From Corynebacterium pacaense (GTDB taxonomy: Bacteria; Actinomycetota; Actinomycetes; Mycobacteriales; Mycobacteriaceae), in the NCBI RefSeq assembly GCF_900169525.1, contig NZ_LT821240.1:1189684-1253683 (forward strand): 64,000 nt of DNA, in the 5' to 3' direction. Within the stretch, counting starts at the first letter, position 1. Every line of letters starts with the position of its first letter. A program made the position numbers and the translations under genes. The notes beneath the pieces are model-generated. The model had not been told where the DNA came from. It worked only from the letters and a program-made list of their open reading frames with translations, and did not search any database. Of this stretch, positions 55,600-64,000 are shown piece after piece.

Positions 55600-56709
55600 C
55601 TACTGGATGGCCTCGACTGCGGCTGCCAGACGGTCATGGTGCGAACCGGTGACCGGGATGTAGCCGAGCTCGGCGAGCTGGTCATCCTGGGAGTTCAGGG
55701 CCACGGTCAGGAAGTCCTTGACCTGGTCCCGGGTGGTCTGATCGTAGCCTGCGGAGCAGACGATCTCGTAGGTGGTGAGGATCAGCGGGTAGGATCCGGC
55801 ATCCTTGGAGGCGAAGAGTGCATCGGAGTCGACGACCATGTTGTGGCCCTCGGTCAGGAACTTCAGGGAGTCCAGTGCAACTCCGACGGAATCGGCGTTG
55901 AGCTCGACCGGGCCCGAACCGAAATCGATGTTGGCGATTCCGAGGCCGGACTGACGTGCGAAGCCGGCCTCAACATAGGTGATGCCACCCTCGATGTTGG
56001 AGGTCTCGGTGGCGACACCGTTGGAGCCCTGAGCACCTGCGCCGACGGCGGTCGGGAACTGCTGACCGGTGGTGGTCCAGATGGAGGGCTGTGCGGCGGC
56101 GAGGAACTTCTGGAAGTTGTCGGAGGTGCCCGACTCCTCGGAACGGTAGACCACGGAGATGTTGAGGTCCGGAAGGTCGGTGCCCTCGTTCTCGGCTGCG
56201 ATCGCCGGGTCATTCCACTTGGTGATCTCACCCTTGAAGATCTTTGCCACGGCCTCCGTGGACAGGTTCACCGAATCCACTCCGGGGATGTTGTAGGCAA
56301 CGGCGACGGGGCCGATGACGAAGGGCAGGTGCCATGCGTCATTGCCCTCACAGCGTGCCTTGGCCTCGGCGGCCTGGTCATCCTTCATCGGGGAGTCGGA
56401 GCCTGCGAAGGCAACCTGGCCGGCGACGAAGTTGGTGCGACCTGAACCCGAGCCCGAGGGGGTGTAGGCAAGGGAGGCGCCGGGCACCGCGGAGCTGTAC
56501 TGGATTCCGAAGTAGTCCATGGCGGACTGCTGCGAGGAAGCGCCCTCGGCGACGAGCTGACCGGTGGTGCCGGTCAGTCCCTCCACCGCAGCTGCGCCGG
56601 TGGAGGAGGCGGAGTCGGAGCTTTCGGACTCGGAACATGCAACGAGAGCGAAGGAGCCGGCAGAGATGGCGCCAAGAAGAGCAACAGAGCGCTTGAAAGT
56701 GAGGTTCAC
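55600..56709 (-). CDS. pstS: Phosphate-binding lipoprotein PstS
   Basis: This 369-residue exported lipoprotein captures phosphate for PstCAB. The N-terminus has a basic start, a hydrophobic stretch and the lipobox LVACS. A low-complexity Ser/Glu linker (SESESSDSASS) follows. Phosphate-contact segments are visible: YTPSGSGSGRTNF and VYRSEESGTSDNFQKFL. The start is GTG 56709, with GAAAGG seven bases upstream; this puts the signal peptide at the right place. First gene of pstSCAB. Confidence 0.95.
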   Translation of the reverse strand: MNLTFKRSVALLGAISAGSFALVACSESESSDSASSTGAAAVEGLTGTTGQLVAEGASSQQSAMDYFGIQYSSAVPGASLAYTPSGSGSGRTNFVAGQVAFAGSDSPMKDDQAAEAKARCEGNDAWHLPFVIGPVAVAYNIPGVDSVNLSTEAVAKIFKGEITKWNDPAIAAENEGTDLPDLNISVVYRSEESGTSDNFQKFLAAAQPSIWTTTGQQFPTAVGAGAQGSNGVATETSNIEGGITYVEAGFARQSGLGIANIDFGSGPVELNADSVGVALDSLKFLTEGHNMVVDSDALFASKDAGSYPLILTTYEIVCSAGYDQTTRDQVKDFLTVALNSQDDQLAELGYIPVTGSHHDRLAAAVEAIQ

Positions 56710-56845
56710 GGGAAGCCTTTCCGGTGTGTTGGAAACATCAAACGAGCAACTCCTGGAGGTGGTAGGACTGTACGAAAACCTCGGTCGGAGCATACTCACA
56801 AGCTATGAACCTAAAACCCGCACATGACCAACCATGGCAGATTTG

Positions 56846-56864
56846 GTAAACACACAATGAACAA
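56846..56864 (-). promoter_or_regulatory. Candidate PhoR box upstream of pstS
   Basis: On the minus strand TTGTTCAT-TGT-GTGTTTAC shows two related 8-bp words with a 3-bp spacer, the arrangement of the corynebacterial PhoR site. A possible -10 box TATGCT lies at 56794-56789. The match to the consensus is only partial. Confidence 0.5.
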
Positions 56865-56930
56865 TCGGAAAGCATTGGGAGAATTTGTTGGCGAACGGCA
56901 CCTCCCGGCCCCACGGGGAAGCGCAGATCA

Positions 56931-57818
56931 CTAATTTGGAGGTGTTGCCCGGGTCTTTTCATAGACCACATGGCGCTCGGCGACCGTGAACCCGAGCGCG
57001 GCGTAGGCCCTGACCGCCGGTCCGTTGTCCGCCTCGACATAGAGGATCACCCGCTGCGCCCCCCGGGAGACCATGTGTGCGAGCCCGAGGCGGACGAGGG
57101 GATCCCCCAGTCCACGACCGCGGAACGCATCCGCCAGGCCGACCACGTAGATTTCCCAGAGTCGGGGATCATGGCGCTTGGTCCAGTGAAAGCCCGCCAG
57201 CTCGGGTCCCTCCCAGAGAAGGAGCACGTCCTCCTCCGTGAACCACCGTGCCGACATGGCCGTGTGCAGGCGGTCCAGATCCCATCCGCCCTGCTCGGGA
57301 TGCCAGGAGAAGGCCTCGTTATTCACCCTGAGCCAGGCCCGCTCCACATCCGGGCGCTCCCCCCGCGCATCGGCGAGGGAACCCGAGGTGAATCCCGGGG
57401 GATCGATGTACACCGCCGCTGTCTCCAGGTCCCGACCCTCGACAGCCATCACCAGCAGCTCCCTGGTCTTGCGCATGTGCAGCGACGCGGCGAGCGCCCG
57501 CGCGCCCGCGGTGTCACCGTGTGCCCACACCGCGGGTGTGGGGGAGGCGTCGATAAGCCGGCGTCCGATGCCACGTCCGCGGAAGGCGGGGTGCACGGCC
57601 AGTTCCGTGCTCTGCCCGTCCGAGGAGGCCAGGCCGACGAGCGCGCCGTCCACACGGGCGGTCAGGTGCTCATGGCCGAGCTCCGGTTCAGTCAGCCCCC
57701 GCAGAAACTGCTCGGAGAAGGCATCGGTCCCGTCCTCCTCCGCCACCGCCTTCAGCAGATCCAGGGCCTGATCCGCCAGTTCAAAAGACTGTTCAGCACT
57801 GATCACCGTGTTTGTCAT
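56931..57818 (-). CDS. mshD: Mycothiol synthase
   Basis: The 295-residue enzyme acetylates Cys-GlcN-Ins with acetyl-CoA, the last step of mycothiol synthesis. It is a tandem GNAT protein: the N-terminal domain has ELAVHPAFRGRGIGRRLI and the C-terminal, catalytic domain has VVGLADAFRGRGLGDPLVRL. NNEAFSWHPEQGGWDL and ILYVEADNGPAVRAYAALGF are MshD-specific. Mycothiol is the main thiol of actinobacteria, which supports the taxonomic call. Confidence 0.95.
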   Translation of the reverse strand: MTNTVISAEQSFELADQALDLLKAVAEEDGTDAFSEQFLRGLTEPELGHEHLTARVDGALVGLASSDGQSTELAVHPAFRGRGIGRRLIDASPTPAVWAHGDTAGARALAASLHMRKTRELLVMAVEGRDLETAAVYIDPPGFTSGSLADARGERPDVERAWLRVNNEAFSWHPEQGGWDLDRLHTAMSARWFTEEDVLLLWEGPELAGFHWTKRHDPRLWEIYVVGLADAFRGRGLGDPLVRLGLAHMVSRGAQRVILYVEADNGPAVRAYAALGFTVAERHVVYEKTRATPPN

Positions 57819-57885
57819 GGCACCAGACTAGCGCCACGCAGCGGTGGCGGCGGAGCCGTGACCTCAATGGGGTAAAGATATAGGT

Positions 57886-58668
57886 GTGTCAAAACCTCCA
57901 GGCAGGCCCTTCCGCGCCGCCATCGCCACCGCCCTGACCGTTCTCGTGCTCGGTGCGGTGCTCTGGGTGGCCGATTCGGTGTTCGCCACCCGGGCGGAGC
58001 GCCACATCTCCGAAAGCATCGCGGAGGAGGCCGATCTGGAAACCTCGCCCCGGGTGTACGCCGGCGGCGCCATTTATCTGAGTTCACTGGTCACGGGAAC
58101 GCTGGACACCGTGACCATCGACATGCTCGATGTCGATGTGCCCGGAATAGGAATGGTCAACGCGAGCACCGTGCTGGACTCCGTCACCGTCACCCCGGCG
58201 CAGGTTCTCTCCGGCGACCTCAACGGCTCGGCGGTCGAGCTCTTCAGCCGTACGCTGCGCCTGGACGGCGTGGCACTGGGATCCCAGCTGGGCATCACCG
58301 ACCTTGATATCTCGAACCCGCTCGATGTTTCCCCCACCGGGGGAAGCGCCTCCGAGGCCCAGCTCAGCGGCACGCCCACGGGCTTCGCCGAACCGGTTGC
58401 CGTCGTGGTCACCCTCCGGCTCGTCGGTTCGGAGTTCCACATGACACCCGTCTCGCTTGTCGACGGCCCCGACGGCACCACCCTCGACGACGTCGTCGGC
58501 GACTTCACCTGGAGCATCGACACCACCCAGCTGCCCCTGGCCAACCGTGTCAACGCGGTGAAGATGATGGGCGGGTCGATCTACTTCGAGTCCCAGGCAC
58601 GCAACGTCATCGTCTCAACCAGGGAGCTGTCACCTCTGGCCGCCCCCGAGGATGACTCCGACAGCTAG
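57886..58668 (+). CDS. LmeA-family (DUF2993) membrane-anchored lipid-binding protein
   Basis: The 260-residue protein has one N-terminal membrane helix (IATALTVLVLGAVLWVADSV) and an extracellular domain of repeated beta segments: VYAGGAIYLSSLVTGTLDTV, then VTVTPAQVLSGDLNG. This matches DUF2993/LmeA-like proteins, a corynebacterial-mycobacterial cell-envelope family linked to lipomannan maturation. The start is GTG 57886. It is divergent from mshD and ends one base before the stop of the convergent lipid kinase gene. Confidence 0.8.
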   Translation: MSKPPGRPFRAAIATALTVLVLGAVLWVADSVFATRAERHISESIAEEADLETSPRVYAGGAIYLSSLVTGTLDTVTIDMLDVDVPGIGMVNASTVLDSVTVTPAQVLSGDLNGSAVELFSRTLRLDGVALGSQLGITDLDISNPLDVSPTGGSASEAQLSGTPTGFAEPVAVVVTLRLVGSEFHMTPVSLVDGPDGTTLDDVVGDFTWSIDTTQLPLANRVNAVKMMGGSIYFESQARNVIVSTRELSPLAAPEDDSDS

Positions 58669-58669
58669 C

Positions 58670-59746
58670 TCAGGCACGCACCCTGACTACGTCGCGCGCA
58701 TAGTGGAGAAGGTGGCGGGCCCAGTTCATGGTGGGCGGGGAGGGATTGGTCCTGGGCGCGAAAACCTCCACCACCTCGGGAATGGAGGTCAGCAGCACCC
58801 GGTCGGGGGATCCCTCGAACTCGCCGTCGACCTGGAAACGGTCACCGCTGTCACAGGTCAGCTCGACGCTCTCCGCGTCATCGAAGAGGATCGTGCGCCG
58901 GCGCAGGATCCGCTCCAGACGCCTACCGTGCCCGATGCCCACCAGGTGCATCATCGCCAGCACCCCTCCGGCACCGCGGACACTCCTCAACCCGAACAGT
59001 CCCAATCCCACATCGAAGGAGTTGCGGGGATTGGTCACCACCGGCAACGGCCCGAGAAAGGTCCAGGGGTTGGTGTTGGACGCCAGCATCAGCGGAATCT
59101 CCTCGGCTTCGATGACCTCCCCGGCGGTGTCAACCGCGCGGAAGCTGATCTGCGGTGGCTTGACCTGGGCGCGCATCCAGGCCCGAACGCTGACCTGCAG
59201 ATAGAGCATGGGCGAGGCGGCGAAACCGCGGGAGCGTGCACGCTCCACACGGGCGATGACATCGGCGTCGATACCGAATCCCGCGTTGACGGCGAACCAG
59301 CGTGCCGGGTCGTTGTCACCCTTCCAGGTTCCGAGGCTGATCGTCCGCCGCAGCTCACCGCCGATGAGATCAACGACCATGTTGGCGGCGGCCAGATGAT
59401 CGGCGGGGTATCCCAACGCGCGGGCGAAGACATTCGCGGAACCGGTGGGAAGAATCGCCACCGCGGGCAACTCGTGGTGGGCGGGGTACCCGCCGTCCGC
59501 CGCCCCCAGCAGGCCGTTGAACACCTCGTTGACGGTGCCGTCGCCTCCCGCCACCAAAATGATGCCGACCTCCCCTCGGGTCATCCCGCGGACGATCTCC
59601 TCCGCGTGCCCGCTGTACTGGGTGAAGCGCGCCTCGAGCCGCACCCCCGGCAGCGCCATGACCCGTGGCATGACACGACGGAAGAGTTCCGCCGTCTGGG
59701 AGGTCGAAGCCGGATTAGCAATCACTAGAACACGCACGTTGTCCAA
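58670..59746 (-). CDS. Diacylglycerol kinase-like lipid kinase
   Basis: The 358-residue protein has a DAGK catalytic domain (DgkB/YegS/LCB5 family). VLVIANPAS starts the domain, VAGGDGTVNEVFNGLLG is the nucleotide-binding GGDGT motif, and PTGSANVFARALG follows. The C-terminal half carries the YegS-type beta domain (QVDGEFEG). It probably phosphorylates diacylglycerol or a related envelope lipid. The start is TTG 59746; a GTG three codons later lies eight bases after a TATCGT box and could be a leaderless start. Confidence 0.88.
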   Translation of the reverse strand: MDNVRVLVIANPASTSQTAELFRRVMPRVMALPGVRLEARFTQYSGHAEEIVRGMTRGEVGIILVAGGDGTVNEVFNGLLGAADGGYPAHHELPAVAILPTGSANVFARALGYPADHLAAANMVVDLIGGELRRTISLGTWKGDNDPARWFAVNAGFGIDADVIARVERARSRGFAASPMLYLQVSVRAWMRAQVKPPQISFRAVDTAGEVIEAEEIPLMLASNTNPWTFLGPLPVVTNPRNSFDVGLGLFGLRSVRGAGGVLAMMHLVGIGHGRRLERILRRRTILFDDAESVELTCDSGDRFQVDGEFEGSPDRVLLTSIPEVVEVFAPRTNPSPPTMNWARHLLHYARDVVRVRA

Positions 59747-59777
59747 CGATACTGGCTAAACGCTAGTCTTGGATGAC

Positions 59778-60467
59778 ATGAGTTCAAATGAATCAGCAAG
59801 TCACAATCCCATCCCCGGCACCGGGGCGGATGCCCCCTCGCTCTCCGATTCCGCAGCAATCAGCGGAAGTGATGCTGTCAACCTCGCCGCTGAACAGGCG
59901 AAATCCACCGCACACCGAAACATCCCCGGACTCGGCGATCTCCCGATCCCCGATGACACCGCCAACCTCCGCGAGGGTCCGAACCTCCACGACGGACTCC
60001 TCGCGCTGCTCCCGCTGGTCGGGGTGTGGCGGGGGGAGGGCCAGGCGGACACCCCCGAGGAAGGTCAGTACTCCTTCGGCCAGCAGATCGTCTTCGCCCA
60101 CGACGGCGAAAACTACCTCTCCTATGAGTCCCGTCTGTGGAAATTGGACGCGGAGGGCGCCACGGTGGGCCCCGATGAGCGCGAGACCGGATTCTGGCGG
60201 ATCAACCTCAAGGATGAAATTGAGTTCGTCTGCGCGCATGCCTCGGGCGTGGTGGAGATCTGCTACGGTCAGCCCCTCAACGAACGCGCCTGGGAACTCG
60301 AATCCGCCTCCACGATGGTCACCGCCACCGGACCCTCCACTCTCGGTCCGGGCAAGAGGCTCTACGGACTGCTTCCCACCAACGAGCTGGGCTGGGTCGA
60401 TGAGCGACTGGTTGACGGTGAACTCAAGCCACGCATGTCCGCGCAGCTGCAGCGCGTGATCGGCTGA
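59778..60467 (+). CDS. Nitrobindin-like FABP-family heme protein
   Basis: The 229-residue protein carries a THAP4/nitrobindin-like beta-barrel domain (DUF1794). LLPLVGVWRGEGQA is the first-strand GxWxGxG motif, and DNA for YSFGQQIVFAHDGENYLSYE and AHASGVVEICYG follows the family order. Nitrobindins bind ferric heme and handle peroxynitrite or nitric oxide. An N-terminal extension of about 65 polar residues is unusual. ATG 59778 lies eight bases after a TAGTCT -10 box; a TTG three codons earlier is possible. Confidence 0.82.
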   Translation: MSSNESASHNPIPGTGADAPSLSDSAAISGSDAVNLAAEQAKSTAHRNIPGLGDLPIPDDTANLREGPNLHDGLLALLPLVGVWRGEGQADTPEEGQYSFGQQIVFAHDGENYLSYESRLWKLDAEGATVGPDERETGFWRINLKDEIEFVCAHASGVVEICYGQPLNERAWELESASTMVTATGPSTLGPGKRLYGLLPTNELGWVDERLVDGELKPRMSAQLQRVIG

Positions 60468-60474
60468 CCTCCGC

Positions 60475-61422
60475 TCAGCCGAGCGCCCCGGTGATCAGCT
60501 CCCTGATCTGCTCCTCATTCCCGGGCCGGGGCATCTTGCGGCCATCGAGGCGGGTGACCCGCGCCGCGATCCTCACCGAGGACACCAGCCAGACACTGTC
60601 AGCACCGATGAGGTCGTCGACGCTCAGTTCGCGCTTCTCCTTGCACCTCCAGCCGTGACCGGTCGCGTAGTCGAAGAGGGCCGCCTGCGTGGTTCCGGGC
60701 AGGATGTCACCCCCGGGGGTCGGGGTGCGCAGCTTGTCTCCCTTGAAGCTGACCACCGTGGAGGTTGCGCCCTCGAGCACCCTGCCTTGGTCGGTGAAGA
60801 TCACGTCGTCGAATCCGTGCGCCCTGGCATAGCGCAGGGCAGCCATGTTCGCCGCGTAGTTGAGGGTCTTCGCCCCGACCACCAGCCAGGGAGCCGGGGC
60901 GGGTTCCATCCCCCTGAGCTGTCCCCTGGTCGCATCGGTGACCCCGGGGAGGGCGGTGTCGATGGTGAACCCGCGGGAGCTGGTCATCACCGACACCCCC
61001 TGTACCCGCTGCCGCAACCTGACCTCGTCCACCCCCGTGACAGCCACCCAGCCCGATGCGATCCCGGTCGATGCGCGTCCCCTGGTCAGGGTCCATGTGC
61101 AGGAAGCGTCCCCCGCCCCGGGGTGCCCGTACCAGGCCTCCACGGCCATCTCCGTCGCCTTGAGCCAGTCCTTGATGATGGGCGTCGGGAGTCCCAGCAG
61201 TGCCGCGGAGGCGAGGAAGCGATCCGCGTGCCGCCCGGTGTTGCACGCCCGCCCCTGACGGATCAGAAGTGTTTCAAAGACTCCGTCGCCCCTCGTCACC
61301 GCGGCATCATCCCAGAAGACCATCGGCAGATTGGGATTGTGCTGCCTGATCGATCCCCCATAGGGTTCAACGATCATGATCACCGGGGAGGGGGTGGAAA
61401 AACGAGGGGGTACGGGAGCCAT
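60475..61422 (-). CDS. pabC: Aminodeoxychorismate lyase (class IV PLP enzyme)
   Basis: The 315-residue fold-type IV PLP enzyme likely releases pyruvate from aminodeoxychorismate to give p-aminobenzoate for folate. The cofactor lysine is in VVGAKTLNYAANMAALRYAR. DDVIFTDQGRVLEGATSTVV and PGTTQAALFDYA bind the cofactor phosphate. A branched-chain or D-amino acid aminotransferase cannot be excluded by motif alone. It lies beside ygfZ, itself a folate-linked gene, which supports PabC. Divergent from ygfZ. Confidence 0.82.
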   Translation of the reverse strand: MAPVPPRFSTPSPVIMIVEPYGGSIRQHNPNLPMVFWDDAAVTRGDGVFETLLIRQGRACNTGRHADRFLASAALLGLPTPIIKDWLKATEMAVEAWYGHPGAGDASCTWTLTRGRASTGIASGWVAVTGVDEVRLRQRVQGVSVMTSSRGFTIDTALPGVTDATRGQLRGMEPAPAPWLVVGAKTLNYAANMAALRYARAHGFDDVIFTDQGRVLEGATSTVVSFKGDKLRTPTPGGDILPGTTQAALFDYATGHGWRCKEKRELSVDDLIGADSVWLVSSVRIAARVTRLDGRKMPRPGNEEQIRELITGALG

Positions 61423-61511
61423 GAATGACGATTATGCCCCTTTCCGGGGCATCGCGCCCACCGCTTCCCCAGAGCTGGATGGACACTCCGGGGAGTTTTT
61501 GGCGTACCATC

Positions 61512-62630
61512 ATGGGTGTGGCTAAAGAACACTCCGAGGTCGCGAAGGATACCGACCTGGATTCCAAGCGCTATCTCTCGCCCCTGCTGGCGCGTGATGG
61601 TGCCGCGGAGGCGCAGGACAATCCCGCCCAACCGGGCAGGAGCGGTGTCGCGTGGCACTACGGCGCCCCACTCGTCGAACAAAGAAACCTCGAATCCGGG
61701 ACCGCTCTGATTGATCGCTCCAACCGCAGGGTGATCAGGGTCGATGGCCCCGACGCACCGGAATTCCTCAACAATCTCTTTTCCCAGAAACTCGATACCG
61801 CGGCCGATGGCTTCACCGCCGCCGCACTGGATCTGGACGCCCAGGGCCGGATACTGCACACAATGACGGTCACGCGGGTGGGTACGGTCTTCTACCTGGA
61901 CACCTCCGCCGAGGAGTTCCTCACCCTCATCTCCTATCTCCGCAGGATGATCTTCTGGTCCGAGGTCACCGTCGAGGAGGCGGATCTGGCGATCCTCACC
62001 CTGGCGGGCGCGCCTATCGACGCCTCCGCCGCGGGTCCCACCTTTCAGCGGCGGGTCGACTGGGCGGGCCCTGCCCGCGTCGACCTCGCGGTGCCGCGCA
62101 CGGGGCTCGATGCGGCCGTCGACAAGCTTATTCAGGCGGGTGCGAGGTTGACGGGTCTGATGGCCTACACGGCCGAGCGGGTGAAGGCCGTGGAGCCGGA
62201 AGCCGGGGTGGACCTTGATTCCAAGACCATCCCCCATGAGATTCCGCGGTGGATCGGTCGCGAGGGTAGTCCCGGCGCCGTCCACCTGAACAAGGGCTGC
62301 TACCGCGGCCAGGAGACGGTCGCACGGGTGGACAACCTCGGGCGTTCCCCGCGGCTGCTCGTGATGCTGCACCTGGACGGCTCGGCCCCCTCCATGCCCG
62401 CACCCGGCGCCGAGATCACCGCCGGTGCACGCACGGTCGGCCGCCTCGGCACCGTTGTTGATGACTGCGATCTGGGGCCGATTGCCCTTGCCCTGATCAA
62501 ACGCAGCGCGCTTGATTCCGCGCTGGGTATCAACGATGTCTCCGTGAGCGTGGACAGGGACTCACTACCCGTCGAGGAGGGCAAACAGCGTGGACGCATG
62601 GCAGTGAACAGGCTCCGCGGACGCGAGTAG
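61512..62630 (+). CDS. ygfZ: Folate-binding YgfZ/GcvT-like protein
   Basis: The 372-residue protein shares the GcvT fold. VDGPDAPEFLNNLFSQKLDT is in the N-terminal domain, and the YgfZ signature KGCYRGQE with its redox-active Cys lies in HLNKGCYRGQETVARVDNLG. YgfZ proteins use tetrahydrofolate to support Fe-S enzymes and tRNA modification. I chose ATG 61512; GTG 61518 lies seven bases after TACCAT and may be the true leaderless start. The longer frame from 61425 overlaps the divergent promoter region. Confidence 0.9.
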   Translation: MGVAKEHSEVAKDTDLDSKRYLSPLLARDGAAEAQDNPAQPGRSGVAWHYGAPLVEQRNLESGTALIDRSNRRVIRVDGPDAPEFLNNLFSQKLDTAADGFTAAALDLDAQGRILHTMTVTRVGTVFYLDTSAEEFLTLISYLRRMIFWSEVTVEEADLAILTLAGAPIDASAAGPTFQRRVDWAGPARVDLAVPRTGLDAAVDKLIQAGARLTGLMAYTAERVKAVEPEAGVDLDSKTIPHEIPRWIGREGSPGAVHLNKGCYRGQETVARVDNLGRSPRLLVMLHLDGSAPSMPAPGAEITAGARTVGRLGTVVDDCDLGPIALALIKRSALDSALGINDVSVSVDRDSLPVEEGKQRGRMAVNRLRGRE

Positions 62631-62840
62631 CTCCGCGCGGGGCAACCGAATATCCCAGGGCGACTGCTTTCTCCGGAAAGTCGCCTACTTAGGCATGTTT
62701 TATGCAGGTCAGGCGCATGTTGCGGAATTTTCGGCGGGAACAGGCTATTGTGTCTATCAGGAATACAGTTAAAACATTTATGAAGCCCATGGATCATCCA
62801 AATTCCCAGGATTTTCCGCTCACTCCAAGGGGGTCAGGCA

Positions 62841-63059
62841 ATGGGTCGCGGTCGCGCGAAGGCAAAACAGACCAAAGTTGCTCGCCAGTTGAAGTACAGC
62901 TCTCCAGACATGGATCTCGATCAGCTGCAGCGGGAGCTGGCCAACCAGTCTCCCCGGCGTTCCTACTCCGATGCCCCTGATGATGATGACCAGCCCGCAG
63001 AATATGCGGACTGGAACGAGGAAGAGGACCATGGGCGGCGCGCCTATGGGACCCGCTAG
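62841..63059 (+). CDS. DUF3073 conserved actinobacterial protein
   Basis: The 72-residue protein starts MGRGRAKAKQTKVARQLKY, the DUF3073 signature, followed by an acidic tail (DAPDDDDQPAEYADWNEEED). It is conserved in actinobacteria, usually beside purM, as here. The function is unknown. A strong AAGGGGG site precedes the ATG. Confidence 0.93.
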   Translation: MGRGRAKAKQTKVARQLKYSSPDMDLDQLQRELANQSPRRSYSDAPDDDDQPAEYADWNEEEDHGRRAYGTR

Positions 63060-63373
63060 TTTCCCCGACACCTGATCTGATCACTCCGGCTTCAGCCAGT
63101 CGCACGGAGGTGGATTCGTCCACCGCCGCGATATGCAGCCCTGTGCTCGGCTCCCATCATCATCTCGTGGCTCAAGGATTCCGTCGCACAAGCTGATGGC
63201 CCGCCCATCATCGCCCGACGGATTCTCCCATTCACAACTACCGCCTCGGACGGCGCGTGGTTTTTCGTGGACAGCTTCCCGGAGTGCTTCCCCTGTGTTC
63301 CCGCACTCCGGCACCTGGTCACGAGACAACCGCGTGCCGTCCGAGTCGTTTTCGTCCATGCGCAGTAAAACGA
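63060..63373. other. Gap between the DUF3073 gene and purM
   Basis: About 310 bp with no gene I can support. A minus-strand frame at 63081-63359 (92 codons, starting MDENDSDGT) has no ribosome site, lies past the purM terminator and shows no known motif. Confidence 0.5.
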
Positions 63374-63398
63374 CCCCGACCTCCACCCGAGGTCGGGG
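63374..63398 (-). terminator. Terminator of purM
   Basis: A perfect 10-bp stem ccccgacctc / gaggtcgggg with a five-base loop, followed in the minus direction by TCGTTTTAC, lies 20 bases after the purM stop. Confidence 0.9.
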
Positions 63399-63418
63399 CC
63401 GTGGCCCGTGCGGAGACC

Positions 63419-64000
63419 CTAGTATCCGGGGTGCTCGCCGTTGAGCACCACCGTCGGCTCCCCGGTCTCACCGGTACGCACGGTACCCAGCTCCCAGCAA
63501 TCAATGTGCCGCGCGGTTAGCATCGCCAGGGCGCGATCGCGGTCCTTCTCGGCCACGACGGCGACCATGCCGACGCCCATGTTGAAGGTCTTCTCCATCT
63601 CCTCGCGCGGAACCTTGCCCAGGGATGCGATCGTGCGGAAGATCTGGCCGGGTGTCCAGGTCGCGCGGGACATCTCCGCGACCAGGCCCTCGGGGATCAC
63701 GCGGACCAGGTTGCCCGCGAGGCCGCCACCGGTGACATGGCAGAAGGTGTGCACCTCACATTCCGAGATCAGCGCCAGGCAATCCCTGGAATAGATCCGG
63801 GTGGGCTCGAGGAGTTCCTCGCCGAGGGTGCGACCGAGCTCCTCGACATGTCCGTCGAGGGGGAGCCCCGCCTTGTCCAGGAGAACGTGGCGGGCCAGGG
63901 AGTAGCCGTTGGAGTGCAGCCCGGAGGAGGCCATGGCGATGATGACATCGCCGGAGCGCACACGGTCCGGGCCGAGCAGCTCATCGGCCTCAACGACGCC
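63419..64000 (-). CDS. purM: Phosphoribosylformylglycinamidine cyclo-ligase (5' part beyond the window)
   Basis: The C-terminal 193 residues of AIR synthetase are visible, the ATP-dependent enzyme that closes the imidazole ring in purine synthesis. Key segments: GDVIIAMASSGLHSNGYSL, FCHVTGGGLAGNLVRVIPE, and the C-terminal EEMEKTFNMGVGMVAVV. The frame continues past 64000 (VVEADELLGPDRV). No damage is seen. Confidence 0.95.
   Translation of the reverse strand, partial: GVVEADELLGPDRVRSGDVIIAMASSGLHSNGYSLARHVLLDKAGLPLDGHVEELGRTLGEELLEPTRIYSRDCLALISECEVHTFCHVTGGGLAGNLVRVIPEGLVAEMSRATWTPGQIFRTIASLGKVPREEMEKTFNMGVGMVAVVAEKDRDRALAMLTARHIDCWELGTVRTGETGEPTVVLNGEHPGY

Noticed and set aside
63081..63359. 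Possible 92-codon minus-strand gene between the DUF3073 gene and purM
   Set aside because: It lies past the purM terminator, lacks a ribosome site or promoter, and has no recognisable motif.

Overview
The window is high-GC DNA from a Corynebacterium, most like the C. glutamicum / C. efficiens branch. The evidence is a RamA-type LuxR regulator, a mycothiol synthase, the gene order actA-dusB-phoU/pstBACS-mshD, an Asp117-type MurA, many promoters whose -10 box lies 6-8 bases before the start codon (leaderless genes), and an actinobacterial rRNA leader. I cannot name the species from the sequence alone.

Layout. 1-2.6 kb: the edge of an O-methyltransferase gene, then an 81-bp tandem repeat array split by an intact IS3-family element, then rpmJ. 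2.7-7.3 kb: nadE, a fructosamine-kinase-like gene, a flavin-binding protein, a YhdH-type reductase and a succinate-semialdehyde dehydrogenase. 7.6-11.2 kb: alkylation repair (Ada/AlkA fusion and Ogt) and an MFS exporter behind a KmtR/NmtR-like ArsR sensor. 11.7-15.1 kb: an aspartate:alanine exchanger with aspartate 4-decarboxylase, together a proton-motive decarboxylation cycle. 15.2-20.4 kb is the accessory part: one alcohol dehydrogenase, a second one cut by an IS3-family element, an IS110 transposase remnant with a C-terminal XRE helix-turn-helix, and a DHA2 drug exporter. 20.5-30.2 kb: tRNA-Ala, a membrane-anchored DsbA-like protein, pgm, a crcB pair, an ABC transporter operon and a mycobacterial-type ilvD.

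30.2-36.1 kb is a complete rRNA operon read leftwards (16S-23S-5S) with leader, promoter and terminator. 36.1-42.2 kb: murA, a cobalamin adenosyltransferase, ramA, and the cobalt importer cbiMNQO under a cobalamin riboswitch. 42.4-46.8 kb: cysK and cysE for cysteine synthesis, a GNAT protein, five tRNA genes (Lys, Glu, Asp x2, Phe), a methyltransferase and a FrnE-like DsbA protein. 46.9-56.9 kb: actA with upstream RamA-type motifs, dusB, phoU, a DASS-family anion transporter and the phosphate uptake operon pstSCAB. 56.9-64.0 kb: mshD, an LmeA-like protein, a diacylglycerol-kinase-like enzyme, a nitrobindin-like protein, pabC, ygfZ, a DUF3073 protein and the 3' part of purM.

Most of the window is conserved core chromosome. 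I did not find a clearly new multi-gene system. The most unusual signals are the IS3 insertion into the repeat array, the rearranged IS3/IS110 junction with the transposase-XRE fusion, a perfect hairpin that buries the actA ribosome binding site, a long inverted repeat beside the ArsR promoter, and a probable ATT start for cbiQ.
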